Position numbers and translations under genes: made by a program
Notes under the pieces: model-generated
Database searches by the model: none
The model's input: the letters and a program-made list of their open reading frames with translations, nothing else
Told to the model about the DNA's origin: nothing
Shown: piece after piece, positions 1-10,318 of the stretch
Position numbering within the stretch: position 1 is the first letter of the stretch
Layout of the letters: every line of letters begins with the position of its first letter
From: Vanessa cardui
Taxonomy: Eukaryota > Arthropoda > Insecta > Lepidoptera > Nymphalidae
Length of the DNA: 64,000 nt
Assembly: GCF_905220365.1 (NCBI RefSeq)
Contig: NC_061131.1
Span: 13,491,318 to 13,555,317 of the forward strand
Direction of reading: 5' to 3'

Positions 1-81
1 CATCAGAGCCTCAGGCATCCTAGAGAACCTCGGAGAATCCACCCTCTTCTCCGGCATAAAGAAATTCTTCACGGCCAACAT
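1..81 (-). CDS. Candidate first exon (N-terminus) of an unidentified gene, cut by window edge
   Basis: On the minus strand an ATG at 81-79 opens a frame of 27 codons that stays open to base 1. The translation begins MLAVKNFFMPEK and ends SRMPEALM. It mixes basic, aromatic and proline residues, and its GC content is well above the AT-rich DNA to its right. The start context is AAAA before ATG, a favourable insect initiation context. Beyond 81 the sequence is AT-rich and frame-broken, as expected of a 5' UTR or promoter. I do not recognise the protein; an insect membrane receptor N-terminus is one possibility but nothing here proves it. The short length keeps confidence moderate. Confidence 0.4.
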   Translation of the reverse strand, partial: MLAVKNFFMPEKRVDSPRFSRMPEALM

Positions 82-1150
82 TTTTCGTTACAAAACACGT
101 CCATCAAGTACAAATATCATTCCATAGTTCGTATTCGTTTGTAAACTGACACAATGTATACAATTTTCAATGCAAACGCATAAAATAACTCTATTTCCTT
201 TCCGAGACGGAACCGATTTCACAGGTTTTTTATCACTTTTAAATAGCGATGCACTATATCCGCCCGCAACTATTGTTTGATATCAAAATCTATTGTGTTA
301 TCGAATCACGATTCGAGACACGCTAATACACTTATCCTGCCACCATATTTGGGAAGACACGATATTGTCCTGTTTAAAGTTCGATGAAATTCATTCTCGT
401 CCGCGCGACACGTCTTACCTCGTCGAAGGCCAAACGCGAACTGGCTTATTACGTATGGCCGCCGAACATACCGGTACATTGTACGTGAAGATTATCTCTT
501 ATCAAGTTATTTTTATATTGAATATAGTTTTAATGGTCACGTGTGTAAATATTGTTCTTTAATATCAATGATACAAATTAGCAGACTATTCGGAGATAAG
601 TGTCTATATATGATTATTTGTACAGTTATATATCTCTGTAGAGTCGATATCATATAATTCGCTGAAATCAACGACTGAAACTTTTATGCTTAAGAATCAT
701 ATAATTTCTAATATGGCTTATTTAATGAGCTCAATTCTGTCTAATTAGTTGTTACGATAAACATTCCATTCAGTTCAATATTTCGGATATCGCTCATTTC
801 TGCGCGTGTTCTTTGCTTATTAAATAAAAGCAATAATTCATTTACCTCATTAAATCCAATAACAGTGCGAGTAATAAGCACGAGGGCTGACTAATCTGAT
901 ATGAATAACAATTCAGCATGATATCATGACCTTGGTTTCGTTGCAATATTCTTTACTATTAAGTTTACTTTACTTATTTTATACTCAAGTCCTATGCCGT
1001 TATAAACCAGTTTTATTTAGCAAATTAATCTGAACGCACGGCTTATAGTTGTGATATTAGAATCGAGTATATTAGCAAATGTAATTTGTTCTAAATCGTT
1101 GTTTATATGAATTATTATGTAATTTTTTAAACGTTATAGTATTATTTATG
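82..1150. other. Non-coding, AT-rich; upstream region of the left-edge gene
   Basis: No gene is supported. A less AT-rich block at about 300-500 carries an 89-codon chance frame (293-562, plus) with no recognisable domain. If the left-edge frame is real, its minus-strand promoter should lie here, but I could not fix a TATA box or initiator. Confidence 0.4.
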
Positions 1151-1153
1151 CAG

Positions 1154-1271
1154 GTTCGTGATGGATTTTGCCACCGCCTTTCCTGAACAACTTAGTGGAG
1201 GTTACGCAAAGATTTCAAATGTACAAAATATCTATACAACTGCCAAGCCAGACAAGCCACTTTGGTCATAA
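1154..1271 (+). other. Weak candidate exon / short ORF
   Basis: A 36-codon frame starts at ATG 1161-1163 (MDFATAFPEQLSGG...) and stops at TAA 1269-1271. It lies just after TTTATGCAG, which resembles a splice acceptor ending at 1153. Composition is more protein-like than the surroundings, but a second frame is also open over part of the block and no family is recognised. It may be chance. Confidence 0.15.
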
Positions 1272-2570
1272 ATATTTCCTTCACCTTCACGCAGAAAATG
1301 AGTAACGTATACTAATCAAAAGATACCAATACCCGAGATCTTGGATTACGAGATCCAAATATTTCTACTATACTTACTAGGTTTGAAAACTAATTAAAAT
1401 CAACTTTATACAAATTTCATCCTGCAAACGTAACCATTACTAAACGACCCTTCTCGAGTACAAAAGGTCATAATTTAACAATCAACCAGGTCAAATATAC
1501 CTTAATTACATTGGGTTTTACAGACAGTTAAAAATACACAGAGGTTATATAAAGGAATCTAATTAATTAATTGTTTGTTTTGCGTATTGTTATCAGACTA
1601 AACGTTTAACAAGGAAAGTGATAACGAAATAATAGATAATATAAGAGATGTCTTTGGTGATAAAACATTATCCGAATTTTGTTTACGTAATTTAATCATA
1701 GAGAAGTCATCACAATCAGTTACATTGATAACGATAACGTGATTTACCTTTATGTAACATGGTAAGAGTAGAAAGCGCTCGACTATATATAGAAGATGAA
1801 ACCAATGTTATTTCACATATTATGTAAGACTTGGAGCTAGATATTTCTACGCTACGTAATACTTGAGCACTGACGGTTACAAAAATGTTCCTTTATTTGA
1901 TATAACAAATAAATTCTCATATGCATTTGATTTAAAAGTTATTAAATCTACGATTAACTTTGTACACTTTTAAAAACCTAATAAAAGATTACATTAACGA
2001 TAACTATGATAACGTAGTATCTAAGAAACAAATGTAAGTTCAGATGTCTTAGATACATATATGCATAAACATCTTGTGTTAGAAATGAGCAGGTTCCAAA
2101 TTTATTTTATCGAAAAAAAAATGAAATAAAGTGAAGTAGCACTATATACTAGATAAGTAGAAGGAAGAAGAAAGAAAATTGTCAAGATCAGACACTTAAT
2201 ATGATAACGTTGTCATAGGTTATTATCTAACTCAATTGCACTAAGTTCTCAGCTACGTCTCCTTGCTATTTAAAGTGTAACAAATCGTTCTCGCTTACAT
2301 TTGGGTCAGACCTCTGGAGGGCGTTCCTCGATTCGAGCAGGTCTGATATCATATTACTGTTTTAATATTCCATGCACCTCGCTCGTTGCAGCGCTTGCTT
2401 TAGAAAGCATCACCGACTTTCCTGAATCATGAATTATTTAATTTGTTTTTGTTTGATATTATTTTATTCTATCCTGTTTCCTACAACTTTGTTCTGTTGT
2501 TGGTATTGATTACCTTGATGATAAAATTGGTTTTGTTAAACTTATATTTTAACTTCTGATAGTCTCTTCA

Positions 2571-2777
2571 CTACATAGTATAAAACAAAGTCTCTTTCTA
2601 TGTACCTCTATCCCTATGTATGTTTAAAGATTTAAAACAACGCAACGGATTATGATGCGGTTTCTTTAAATAGATATAATAGATGGAATATTTAGTAAAG
2701 AAACACTGATACTTTTAGAAGTTTCCACTGTGAAGTCATATCATTGCACCCGTGTGAAGCCGGTGCGGGAGCTAATC
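2571..2777 (+). repeat. Hel-D repeat copy (Helitron-like, 3' portion)
   Basis: Carries the family's shared core: ...TATGTA..TTAAA, then CGCAACGGATTATGATGCGG, an ATAGAT run, TAGTAAAGAAACACTGATA, and a terminal GCACCCGTGTGAAGCCGGTGCGGG. The same core recurs at 4813, 17511, 20730, 25095 (inverted), 26141 and 52864 (inverted). Here the expected CTAG terminus is degraded to CTAA. Confidence 0.6.
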
Positions 2778-4812
2778 TTTAAATAATTCGGTTTCATTGT
2801 CACTTGCACATTTGTAAAAAGTGGCTTTGATTGCTATTCCCACGTTAAATCTTAATCACATAATTTCTTCCTCAATTCCAGCCTCTTTTTATATATCCAT
2901 AGATGTCATTATTTAGGAAGATATTAATGTTAATCGAGTTGCCGATTCCCAAGCGCTTTACGCTTTGTTTCAACTTCAAGAGTCGTGCAAATTCTTATCG
3001 TGGCATCGACTCCACGATATTGCGTTTACCATTCCACCGCCTGTTTTGTTACGAGACTTTGTTACTTCATTGGCGTTTTTAGAGCTGAATCTTAACGAAT
3101 TAAGTTTCAAAAACCTCGAGAATAATTCTAAATGAAATATGTGATATTTCATATCTACGTGATGCTTAGCAATTTACATACGATAAAAAGTTGTATTGTT
3201 TCATTTACTCATTAAAAATAAGGGCTCGCTATATTTGCGTTCTAAGCGTCACATTTATACATATGTAACTTTGTTTTTATAAACGATGCAAGAAATTTTC
3301 AAATTCATAATCGATCTGAAATAAATTATTATCTTTAATATTAAATCCTCAATATCATTGACGGTATATTATGCGTTTGACAAATAGTACATAACTCTTA
3401 TTTTATAGACACTAATAAGGCTCTTACATGCACTAAAACTAGGTATTACGTGATTACAACGCTGAGGCAACAAAACTGATAACTGCAGCTCAAACAAGTT
3501 GTATACTAGGTTATGAAATTTATTGCTATTACATTTTAAATTCGCTACAAGTTTCTTACAGTATTTTATGTATTTGGGAATATATCACGTAATAACTTTA
3601 AATGACTCTTTTTAAAAGTAACATTTTACGTTAACAATATGTTCTAAATATTCGTGTGTAACCAGCTAGCCGCAATTTAATACGAAAGAGAAAAGTCTTT
3701 AATTTAAAAATTCATATTTTTGTGTATAATATCTTAATTGTCTTCTATCTATCCGAGAAAGAGATAAGTTTCCAACGTGTAAATAAAACTATTGATCCCA
3801 AAAATTTAGAAACCTTGTCAAAATAAATGAACAAATACTATTAAAAAAGGAAATTATCTTGCAATTAATAACGCATAAAAGATCATTATTTTTCATTTAT
3901 TATTTTCATTCATTATTAAGCGGGTACCTACAATTATGGAGCTAATTATTTATCCCGATTTCGAGAATGTCGTCCTCCCACATCTGGATTGGGACTTGAA
4001 CCGGTTACCGTATTCCTTGTTGAGTTGTAGCTTTAGAGTATTCCTTCGACGAGATAATAACACATGTTTATTATATTATATAAATAGATTTAATTTCTAC
4101 TACTATTATTTCGCAAGACATTTATTTTCTTTATCTTTTAAAATACCTTAAAACATTTAAATAGAAACGTTTTTAAATACATGTATTTTTTTAGAGTAAT
4201 ATATATTTACAAAACAGGTTTTATATAAATCGAGATAACATTACTATTGATGTATTCGATGTTCATTTGTATCAAGTTAATATATCCAAAGAAAATTTAA
4301 TAACAATATCAGCAGTCGTTTTTTTAACAGTCCATAACAAATTAATTCAAACAACTATTTCGTATATTAAATGGATTATCAAACCAGCGGTCGAGGGTTG
4401 ATAAAATCCCACATGAAACGATTTTAAAAGCAACAATCGAATTTTATTACGGTCCCATAGATACACAATAAAAATAATATGTATGACTAAGAAGAAGTAC
4501 AGGGCCTAAAATACAACCTTGTCAGACGCGTGGGCAGGAGTCAATGTTACTATATAATACTGGATTCACTGTCACTTGATTCAAAATACATAATTTAATC
4601 TCTAAAACGTTCGAAGTTGATTTTCAAATGATATGTAGGCGTTTGGGTGGACGTCGCCTTGATTGTGATAGTCATATTTATTAGATCACCCATATATTGT
4701 GCAAGGTCAGTATTAGTTATATAAACATCGTTATTTTAAATGATTAAACCTTTTATTTTAAACGAAAGTAATTTTGATAATATTGTATCGCATAACACAA
4801 ATAAGTATTTCA
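2778..4812. other. AT-rich spacer, no gene seen
   Basis: No supported gene. A 71-codon frame at 3936-4151 ends in an AT-rich tail and has no domain. Sequence near 3930-4050 is somewhat less AT-rich and unexplained. Confidence 0.4.
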
Positions 4813-4962
4813 ACATCATTACATAGTCTGTCCCTATGTATACCCTTAAAATTACGCGACGGATTTTGATGCGGTTTATTTAATGGATAGAGTGATTCGA
4901 GAGGAACATAGTAAAGAAACCAGAAAAATCCGTAGTATATTTAGCATCAGTGGGTCGTTAGT
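4813..4962 (+). repeat. Hel-D repeat copy, internally deleted
   Basis: Contains GTCCCTATGTATACCCTTAA, the ACGGATTTTGATGCGGTTT core and GATAGAGTGATTCGAGAGGA. It then skips to CCGTAGTATATTTAGCATCA and ends TGGGTCGTTAGT. It is shorter than the other copies and its terminal CTAG is mutated. Confidence 0.6.
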
Positions 4963-5077
4963 AGCTTTATAAAAAACTACCTCACCTTAATTTAGTTTTT
5001 ACAACTGGAAACTAAATAAAAACATCACTAATACCTCAAGCTGATCGAAAAATAAATGAAGATCGAATAGATTGAAT

Positions 5078-5217
5078 TCAGAATATTCCAGAAGCAAATC
5101 CAGAATGAAACCAATCAACCAAATCAATAACAAACAGAGCGTTCTCTTCAGCTCTCATCTCAGGCAGGTGCCCCAGTAATCTTGTCGACAATAGTTCTCG
5201 ATATAGTTGAACCGTAC
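5078..5217 (-). CDS. Candidate terminal coding exon, product unknown
   Basis: On the minus strand the sequence TTATGTTTGTTTCAG ends at 5218, a strong splice-acceptor match with a pyrimidine tract, and is followed at once by open sequence. Using the first two bases to finish a previous codon, a frame of 45 codons runs from 5215 to the TGA at 5080-5078. It starts TVQLYRELL, contains HLPEMRAEENALF and ends SGFASGIF. A second frame (phase 0) is open for 20 codons to 5155 and is also protein-like, with an NYCRQDYWGTC segment, so the reading frame is not settled. No polyadenylation signal is evident within about 150 bp, and upstream exons were not found. I do not recognise the family; chance cannot be excluded. 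Confidence 0.3.
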
Positions 5218-6533
5218 CTGAAACAAACATAATAGTTTGAATGTAGATGCGTTTTCTCTAATAACAATCATTAAAGCATCATCAAGCTAGTTCTGTGATC
5301 GTAAAACGACATAATAAACTATAAGAAATGAAGCATTTAAATTCTCATCAAACGTTTGTAAAAACGCGATTGTATTGCTTTGCACAAAAGACTCCATTTT
5401 ATTACTCCAACTCTGTACCAACGAAAGTTTTTACGACCAGTGTTGAGGAAATAAAAATTTATATAAATCTAATGTTATTGGCATTTTAAAAGTGTTCAGC
5501 GTAAGTATGGAAAGTGTTTTAAAATAAAACGTAACGTAAACGTATTGTTTAAAAAACGTAACGTACACTTAGACGTCCTTATGCAATATAAATTTATTTA
5601 TTTATTAGGGAAACAAACAATTATAATTACACCAAATAGTAAAGAAAAACATAAATCAATCAAGTTTCCACTTAAAATTAGTACAAACAGATGACATATT
5701 ACAATAAAAACAAAAACAGAAAGCACAAAATACAAGTAATATTAATAATAATAATTTATTTATTCCATACAAAAATAATCTTTAGAAACAGTTACACGTT
5801 TGAACTACGCCAAACGTCTCAATGTATTATAACACAGTCATCAAAAGAAACTCAGATCAAGTACAGGCTATCCTAGCTAGGCTAATTAAACAGTTATGGT
5901 TTAATGATATGACGTAAACTAAATTTAAATTCGCTGAGTTAATATCTAAGTATTTACCACGTTTGTTATAATTTTTACATGCACGTAATGTTATAAAAAA
6001 AATACGTATGAATTAACTTTTCAATAGACAAATCTCAAAATAACGTTTTGACGTTTTACTGCAAGTTTATTTATATAAACAATGCATCAATACTATTATC
6101 TCATTAATTGTTTTGTTAAGGAATGTATAACGCTGTGACTCATATAACGAGAATAACTGAAAAATAAAAAGTATATCCTGATATAACTTCTCAGAAAGTA
6201 AGCTTTAATGAGATGGAATTGCGCCAAAATATATTAAGGATATATAAGGCCAAACAATAATCCTTAAGAACGACAGACGTTTAGTGCAATAATTTATTCA
6301 ATGAGTTATTATTAACGTTTCTTTCATACTTTAACATTATTATTGATTAATTATATTTAATTATTGACACGTTTATTTAATAGTAATGATTTTTATTTGT
6401 AAATGTGTGTGTGTTATTATGTAATAGGATATGGTTTTCAATTTGCAATGTTTATCTATAAAGATTAGAAGAGTTTTTACTGTATATATTTTGCATTACA
6501 TTTCGCTTGCTTACTAGGTACTGTAATGTGTAC
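5218..6533. other. AT-rich spacer, no gene seen
   Basis: Very AT-rich. The only frame of note (5691-5876) is low-complexity Asn/Ile/Lys and is not credible as a gene. Confidence 0.45.
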
Positions 6534-6688
6534 TGGAATACACATGTGGCATAGAAATTCTGCTACATGTGTATTCCATCGACCCGCATTGGAACAGCGT
6601 GGTGGAATACTTTCCAAACCTTCTCCTAAAACGGAGAGGAGGCCTTAGCCCAGCAGTGGGAAATTTATAGGCTGTTGTTGTTGTTTGT
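6534..6688 (+). repeat. SINE A, 5'-truncated copy with hairpin
   Basis: This is the 3' half of family A: CCCGCATTGGAACAGCGTGG, CTTCTCC..ACGGAGAGGAGGCC, TTAGCCCAGCAGTGGGAA, then GGCTGTTGTTGTTGTT as the (GTT)n tail. The left end is folded back: 14 bp at 6534-6547 (TGGAATACACATGT) is the exact reverse complement of 6565-6578. Minus-strand frames here are SINE shadows. Confidence 0.75.
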
Positions 6689-7148
6689 AGGACATAATTT
6701 ATTAAAATAAAATTATGCATTTTAAAGTTAGGTATGAAATAGCTTTTTCATTTTACTCTACAATATTATCAGCACATCAAATTAATAAATTGGAAGGAGT
6801 GTTTGTTACATGAAATGAAAAAATGCATGTAGCGCTAACATTAATGCCGTTTGTTACTACATCTAATATTTCATGTAAGTCGCCCCACTTACCTCACCTT
6901 GGCATAAAGGCTGTGACCCATTTTCATGTTTTTGCGATATATAATAATAAACGCATACTTAATATTAACGACGATTCGAAAATAGATTTAGAATTTTGAT
7001 AGACGTTATTTGTTGGCCAAAATAATAACTATAGAACGCTAAATTGAATATCTCTTGAAATACGTTTAGTCATTTCACTGAGAACTAGATGTTACCTACG
7101 GTTTTGCACGGAAAATATGAATATATTTACAAAAGTAAACGTAAAGTA

Positions 7149-7304
7149 ACAGCCGGTAAATTTCCCACTGCTGGGATAAGGCCTCCTCTTCCATTATGGA
7201 GAGGGTTTCAAACATATTCCACCACGCTGTTCCAATACAGGTTGTATGTGTCTAATTTCATCAAAATTCTGCCACATCTGCATTCCACCAACCCGCATTG
7301 GAAC
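7149..7304. repeat. SINE A copy with internal inversion
   Basis: The left part (7149 to about 7236) reads as family A in reverse (TTTCCCACTGCTGGGATAAG ... CCACGCTGTTCCAAT). After about 7240 the sequence continues in forward orientation (ATGTGTCTAATTTCATC ... CCACCAACCCGCATTGGAAC). The copy therefore folds on itself, with two oppositely oriented segments joined near 7238. Confidence 0.65.
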
Positions 7305-7934
7305 TTTATATACAAATTAACTTAAAATATTACGTTGATGATTGGTATACAAAGAGGTCTTATCTCTTTGTTTCCAAGAAAGAAGCCTATATTCTTTCTT
7401 AGGCTAGTCTATTTGTGTAGCAAATTTTATTTGAAACAATCCTGTTGAACAAACAGACAGACAGGCAGGCAGACAGACAGACATAGTAACTTTCACATTT
7501 ATACTATAGCATGGATTACTGTAGCAAACACAAACTCTCTTTTACTTTTCGTGTAATAAAATGGTGAAATGTGTGTTAAAATACGAAGTCGTAAACCTAA
7601 AAGTCCAATTTGATTAAAACAAACCGTATAATACGAGTTAATGTACATATAAGCACTTGTTAATGTTGATAGTAAAACGAGTTATTTTCAGAAATACCAG
7701 CACCATAAAAGAGGTTTCGTTCATGAAGGTTTTATACTTAAGATCAATGTAGAGTATCTTCGGGTCTAGATTGCAATCGGCATACATACATACATGTGTA
7801 TAATAATTAAAAGTGAATGAGTTTGTGTACAAACATACAAACAGTACACTTCCAGTTCCACTTTTCATAGACTCGACCAGAAATCATTCATGGATCAACA
7901 GTTGCACTCGCTTTCTAAGAGAGTGTAAGGGCTA

Positions 7935-8323
7935 GAGCCGAGATGCTGCACTGGTTAGAACGTGTGCATCTTAACCCATGGTTGCGGGTTCAATCCCAAG
8001 AACCACTGAATACTCATGTGCTCAATTTGTGTTTATAATTCATATCGCGCTCGGCGGTGAAGGAAAACATTAGGTATCAGAGTAGGTACCACCCACTCAT
8101 CAGTTATTCTACCGCCAAATAACAGTACTCAGTATTGTTGTGTTCCAGCTTGAAGGGTGAGTGAGCCAGTGTAACTACAGGCACAAGGAACATAACATCT
8201 TAGTTCCCAAGGTTGGTGGTATATTGACGATGTAAGGAATAGTTAATATTTCTTACAGCTTAATTGTCTATGGGTGATGGTGGCCTATATGCTCGTCCGC
8301 CAACCTATACCATAAAAAAAAAA
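7935..8323 (+). repeat. Chimeric SINE: family A tRNA-like head joined to family B body
   Basis: From 7935 the copy has the A head: GAGCCGAGATG, an A-box-like region, and a B box GGTTCAATCCC at 7987-7997, then CTCGGCGGTGAAGGAAAACAT ending at 8070. At 8071-8082 it switches to family B (TAGGTACCACCCACTCATCA ... ACAGGCACAAGG ... GCTCGTCCGCCAACCTATAC) and ends in A(10). Other B copies here (18533, 34170) start about 45 bp earlier with their own GGGTGGTAGGGCTTTGTGCA sequence and lack the tRNA head. The junction has a short TAGGTA repeat. Confidence 0.7.
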
Positions 8324-8747
8324 CATAATTTGATCTTTCTTAAAACGAACACTTAAGCTCTTATTGAAATTGTTATAGAAGCTTTTGAGTTACTATATCA
8401 TGCTCAAATCGTTACTAAAATAAAGGATGTTTCGCGCATCCAATATAATAAATTATTTATAACACAAATACTGGGAAATAAAACATTTCTTATTAAATCG
8501 CTTAAGATTTGACGTCACTGTACAGTCATACCATATTAAATTTAGATCATTGCAAATCAAACATGAGACGATAAAATTATTCTCGGGCGCTACCAGAATG
8601 AAAATAAAACGACTGTATATATTTTTTTATGTTTTTTGTTTAATATTATATTTCAAGATAATGAACTCTTTCCAACTCTAGCAATAATAATATATATTTG
8701 CCTATAATTTTATAGTTAAAGGTAAGTAATGATATATTTATTGTTTA

Positions 8748-8749
8748 TA
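8748..8749. repeat. TA target-site duplication, left of Tc1 element
   Basis: TA immediately outside the left inverted repeat; partner TA at 10317-10318, as expected for Tc1/mariner insertion. Confidence 0.8.
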
Positions 8750-10316
8750 CACTCAGCGGCACAGAATGTGGCCCAAACACATAATGTGGTTAAACATCAA
8801 AATTAAACACGAAATAGGGGTATTCTTTTTTGTACATAAAATTTAAAGGTATTAAAGTGAATATTTAGTAAAAAAAAAGTAATACCTCAATTAATTATTT
8901 TTTTATCTTAAAAATAACAAATAACTCTAAAATTGGAAAAAAATAAACAAAAGAAAGTTTTAAAAAAAAATTACAAAAACTTACGGGACTTAAAATTAAT
9001 ACCGGGTATTGCCTCCTCTAGCCTTGATGACTGCCTGCATGCGATCAGGCATGGATTTAATAATGTTTTTTATGTCAGCCTGGGGTATTTCTTCCCAGGC
9101 GGTTATCAAGGCGGTTTTTAAATCACTGGTAGACTCTGGAGGGTTGATGCTGGATCTGATGCGTCTTTTAAGCATGTCCCATACATGTTCTATTGGATTT
9201 AAATCCGGACTTCGTGCTGGCCAGTCCAATTTTGAAATTCCTACCTCCGATAGGTAGCTATTCACGCAAAATGCTGTGTGAGGTCGCGCATTATCGTGCA
9301 TTAAAAGAAATTCCTGGCTTCCAATAAATTCCATGTATGGTAGAACATGTTCTTGGAGGACCTCTTCGATGTATCGCACTGCTGTTAAGCGACTTTCGAT
9401 TATCGTTAACTCCGTACGTGCGTCTGAACTTATTCCTGCCCAGACCATAACAGAGCCACCATAAAAACTTACTGTTTGCCAGGTAGTGGTGGGTAAAAAC
9501 CTTTCTCCTCGCCTTCTCCACACACGTTCGCGACCATCTGGATGCCTTAAGGCTACTCTGCATTCATCGGTCCACAGAACCGTAGCCCACTGCTCTTGAG
9601 TCCAATTAGCGTGTTCGCGAGCGAATTGAAGTCGAGCTACACGATGGTGTCGGAGCAGTTCTGGACCTCGTGCTGGTCTTCGGGAACGCAGGTTTTGTTC
9701 CTCCATTCTTCTTCTTATTGTTCGCTCACTTACACGGACGCCTCATGTCGTTTGTAGACGCTGCATTATTTCACCCGCAGTAAGGAAACGATTTATCAAT
9801 ATTGCGAGGATGATAAATCGGTCATCTCGAGCTGATGTGCATCTGATATTGCCACTTCCTGGTCTCCTCGTGTATAGGCCGGTCTCATCGTATCTTTTTA
9901 GGGCATATCTTAGAGTTGTACGTGGTACATTTAAAGATACAGCGATTTCACGCTGCGTTAAACCTTGACTCCGAAGTAACACAGCTTGAGCGATTTGTGC
10001 TGAACTTAAGGCCATAGTTTTCAGTGTTTAGTAAGAAAAATGACTAAAGATTAAATTAAAAATAAAACAATAAGGGTTAAATGCACCACCGTTTGAATAT
10101 CGAACTTTAACTCAACTGAGTTTTGGGCGTTTTTACACTTAATAACGTTAAGTGTCACTTACGTTAAACAAATAACCTTTTTTTATAACTTTGAAACTCA
10201 TAAATCAACAAAAACTAACGCCACGATACGCTGCCACTTAAAATTCTCATACGCAACACCAAAATTGCATGTTATAAGAATTTTAGAGTTTGGGCCACAT
10301 TTTCTGCCGCTGAGTG
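8750..10316 (-). mobile_element. Complete Tc1-like transposon (1567 bp)
   Basis: The element is bounded by terminal inverted repeats starting CACTCAGCGGCA. The left (8750-8778) and right (10288-10316) ends match over 29 bp with two mismatches, and both are flanked by TA. It carries one minus-strand transposase frame (10015 to 8996) with about 300 bp of AT-rich leader on the right and about 245 bp of trailer on the left. Structure and size are typical of Tc1/mariner elements. The good TIR match and nearly open frame suggest a fairly recent insertion. Confidence 0.92.
8996..10015 (-). pseudogene. Tc1-family DD34E transposase with one in-frame stop
   Basis: Two minus-strand frames, 10015-9743 (90 codons) and 9706-8996 (236 codons), lie in the same phase. 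They are separated only by a TGA at 9745-9743 and 12 sense codons, so the original protein was about 339 residues, normal for Tc1. The N-terminus has a helix-turn-helix (SQGLTQREIAVSLNVPRTT) for TIR binding. The catalytic core shows all three acidic residues: D in LWTDECR (about residue 150), D in MHDNARPH (about 241) and E in NPIEHVW (about 276). There are 34 residues between the second D and E, the Tc1 signature. The stop sits in the DNA-binding region where arginine is plausible (CGA to TGA is one CpG transition). No frameshift was seen. As it stands it is unlikely to make a full transposase. Confidence 0.9.
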
Positions 10317-10318
10317 TA

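Noticed and set aside
7445..7482. (CAGA)n-like tract as a separate microsatellite
   Set aside because: It resembles the CAGACAGACAGAC module seen inside the Hel-2 copies, so it is more likely part of a Helitron fragment.
9009..9563. Additional frames overlapping the transposase (82 codons plus, 90 codons minus)
   Set aside because: Out-of-frame shadows of the DD34E transposase.
8996..9706. Calling the 236-codon frame a complete gene starting at its ATG
   Set aside because: It lacks the DNA-binding domain, which continues upstream in the same phase beyond a stop; it is the C-terminal part of a pseudogene.
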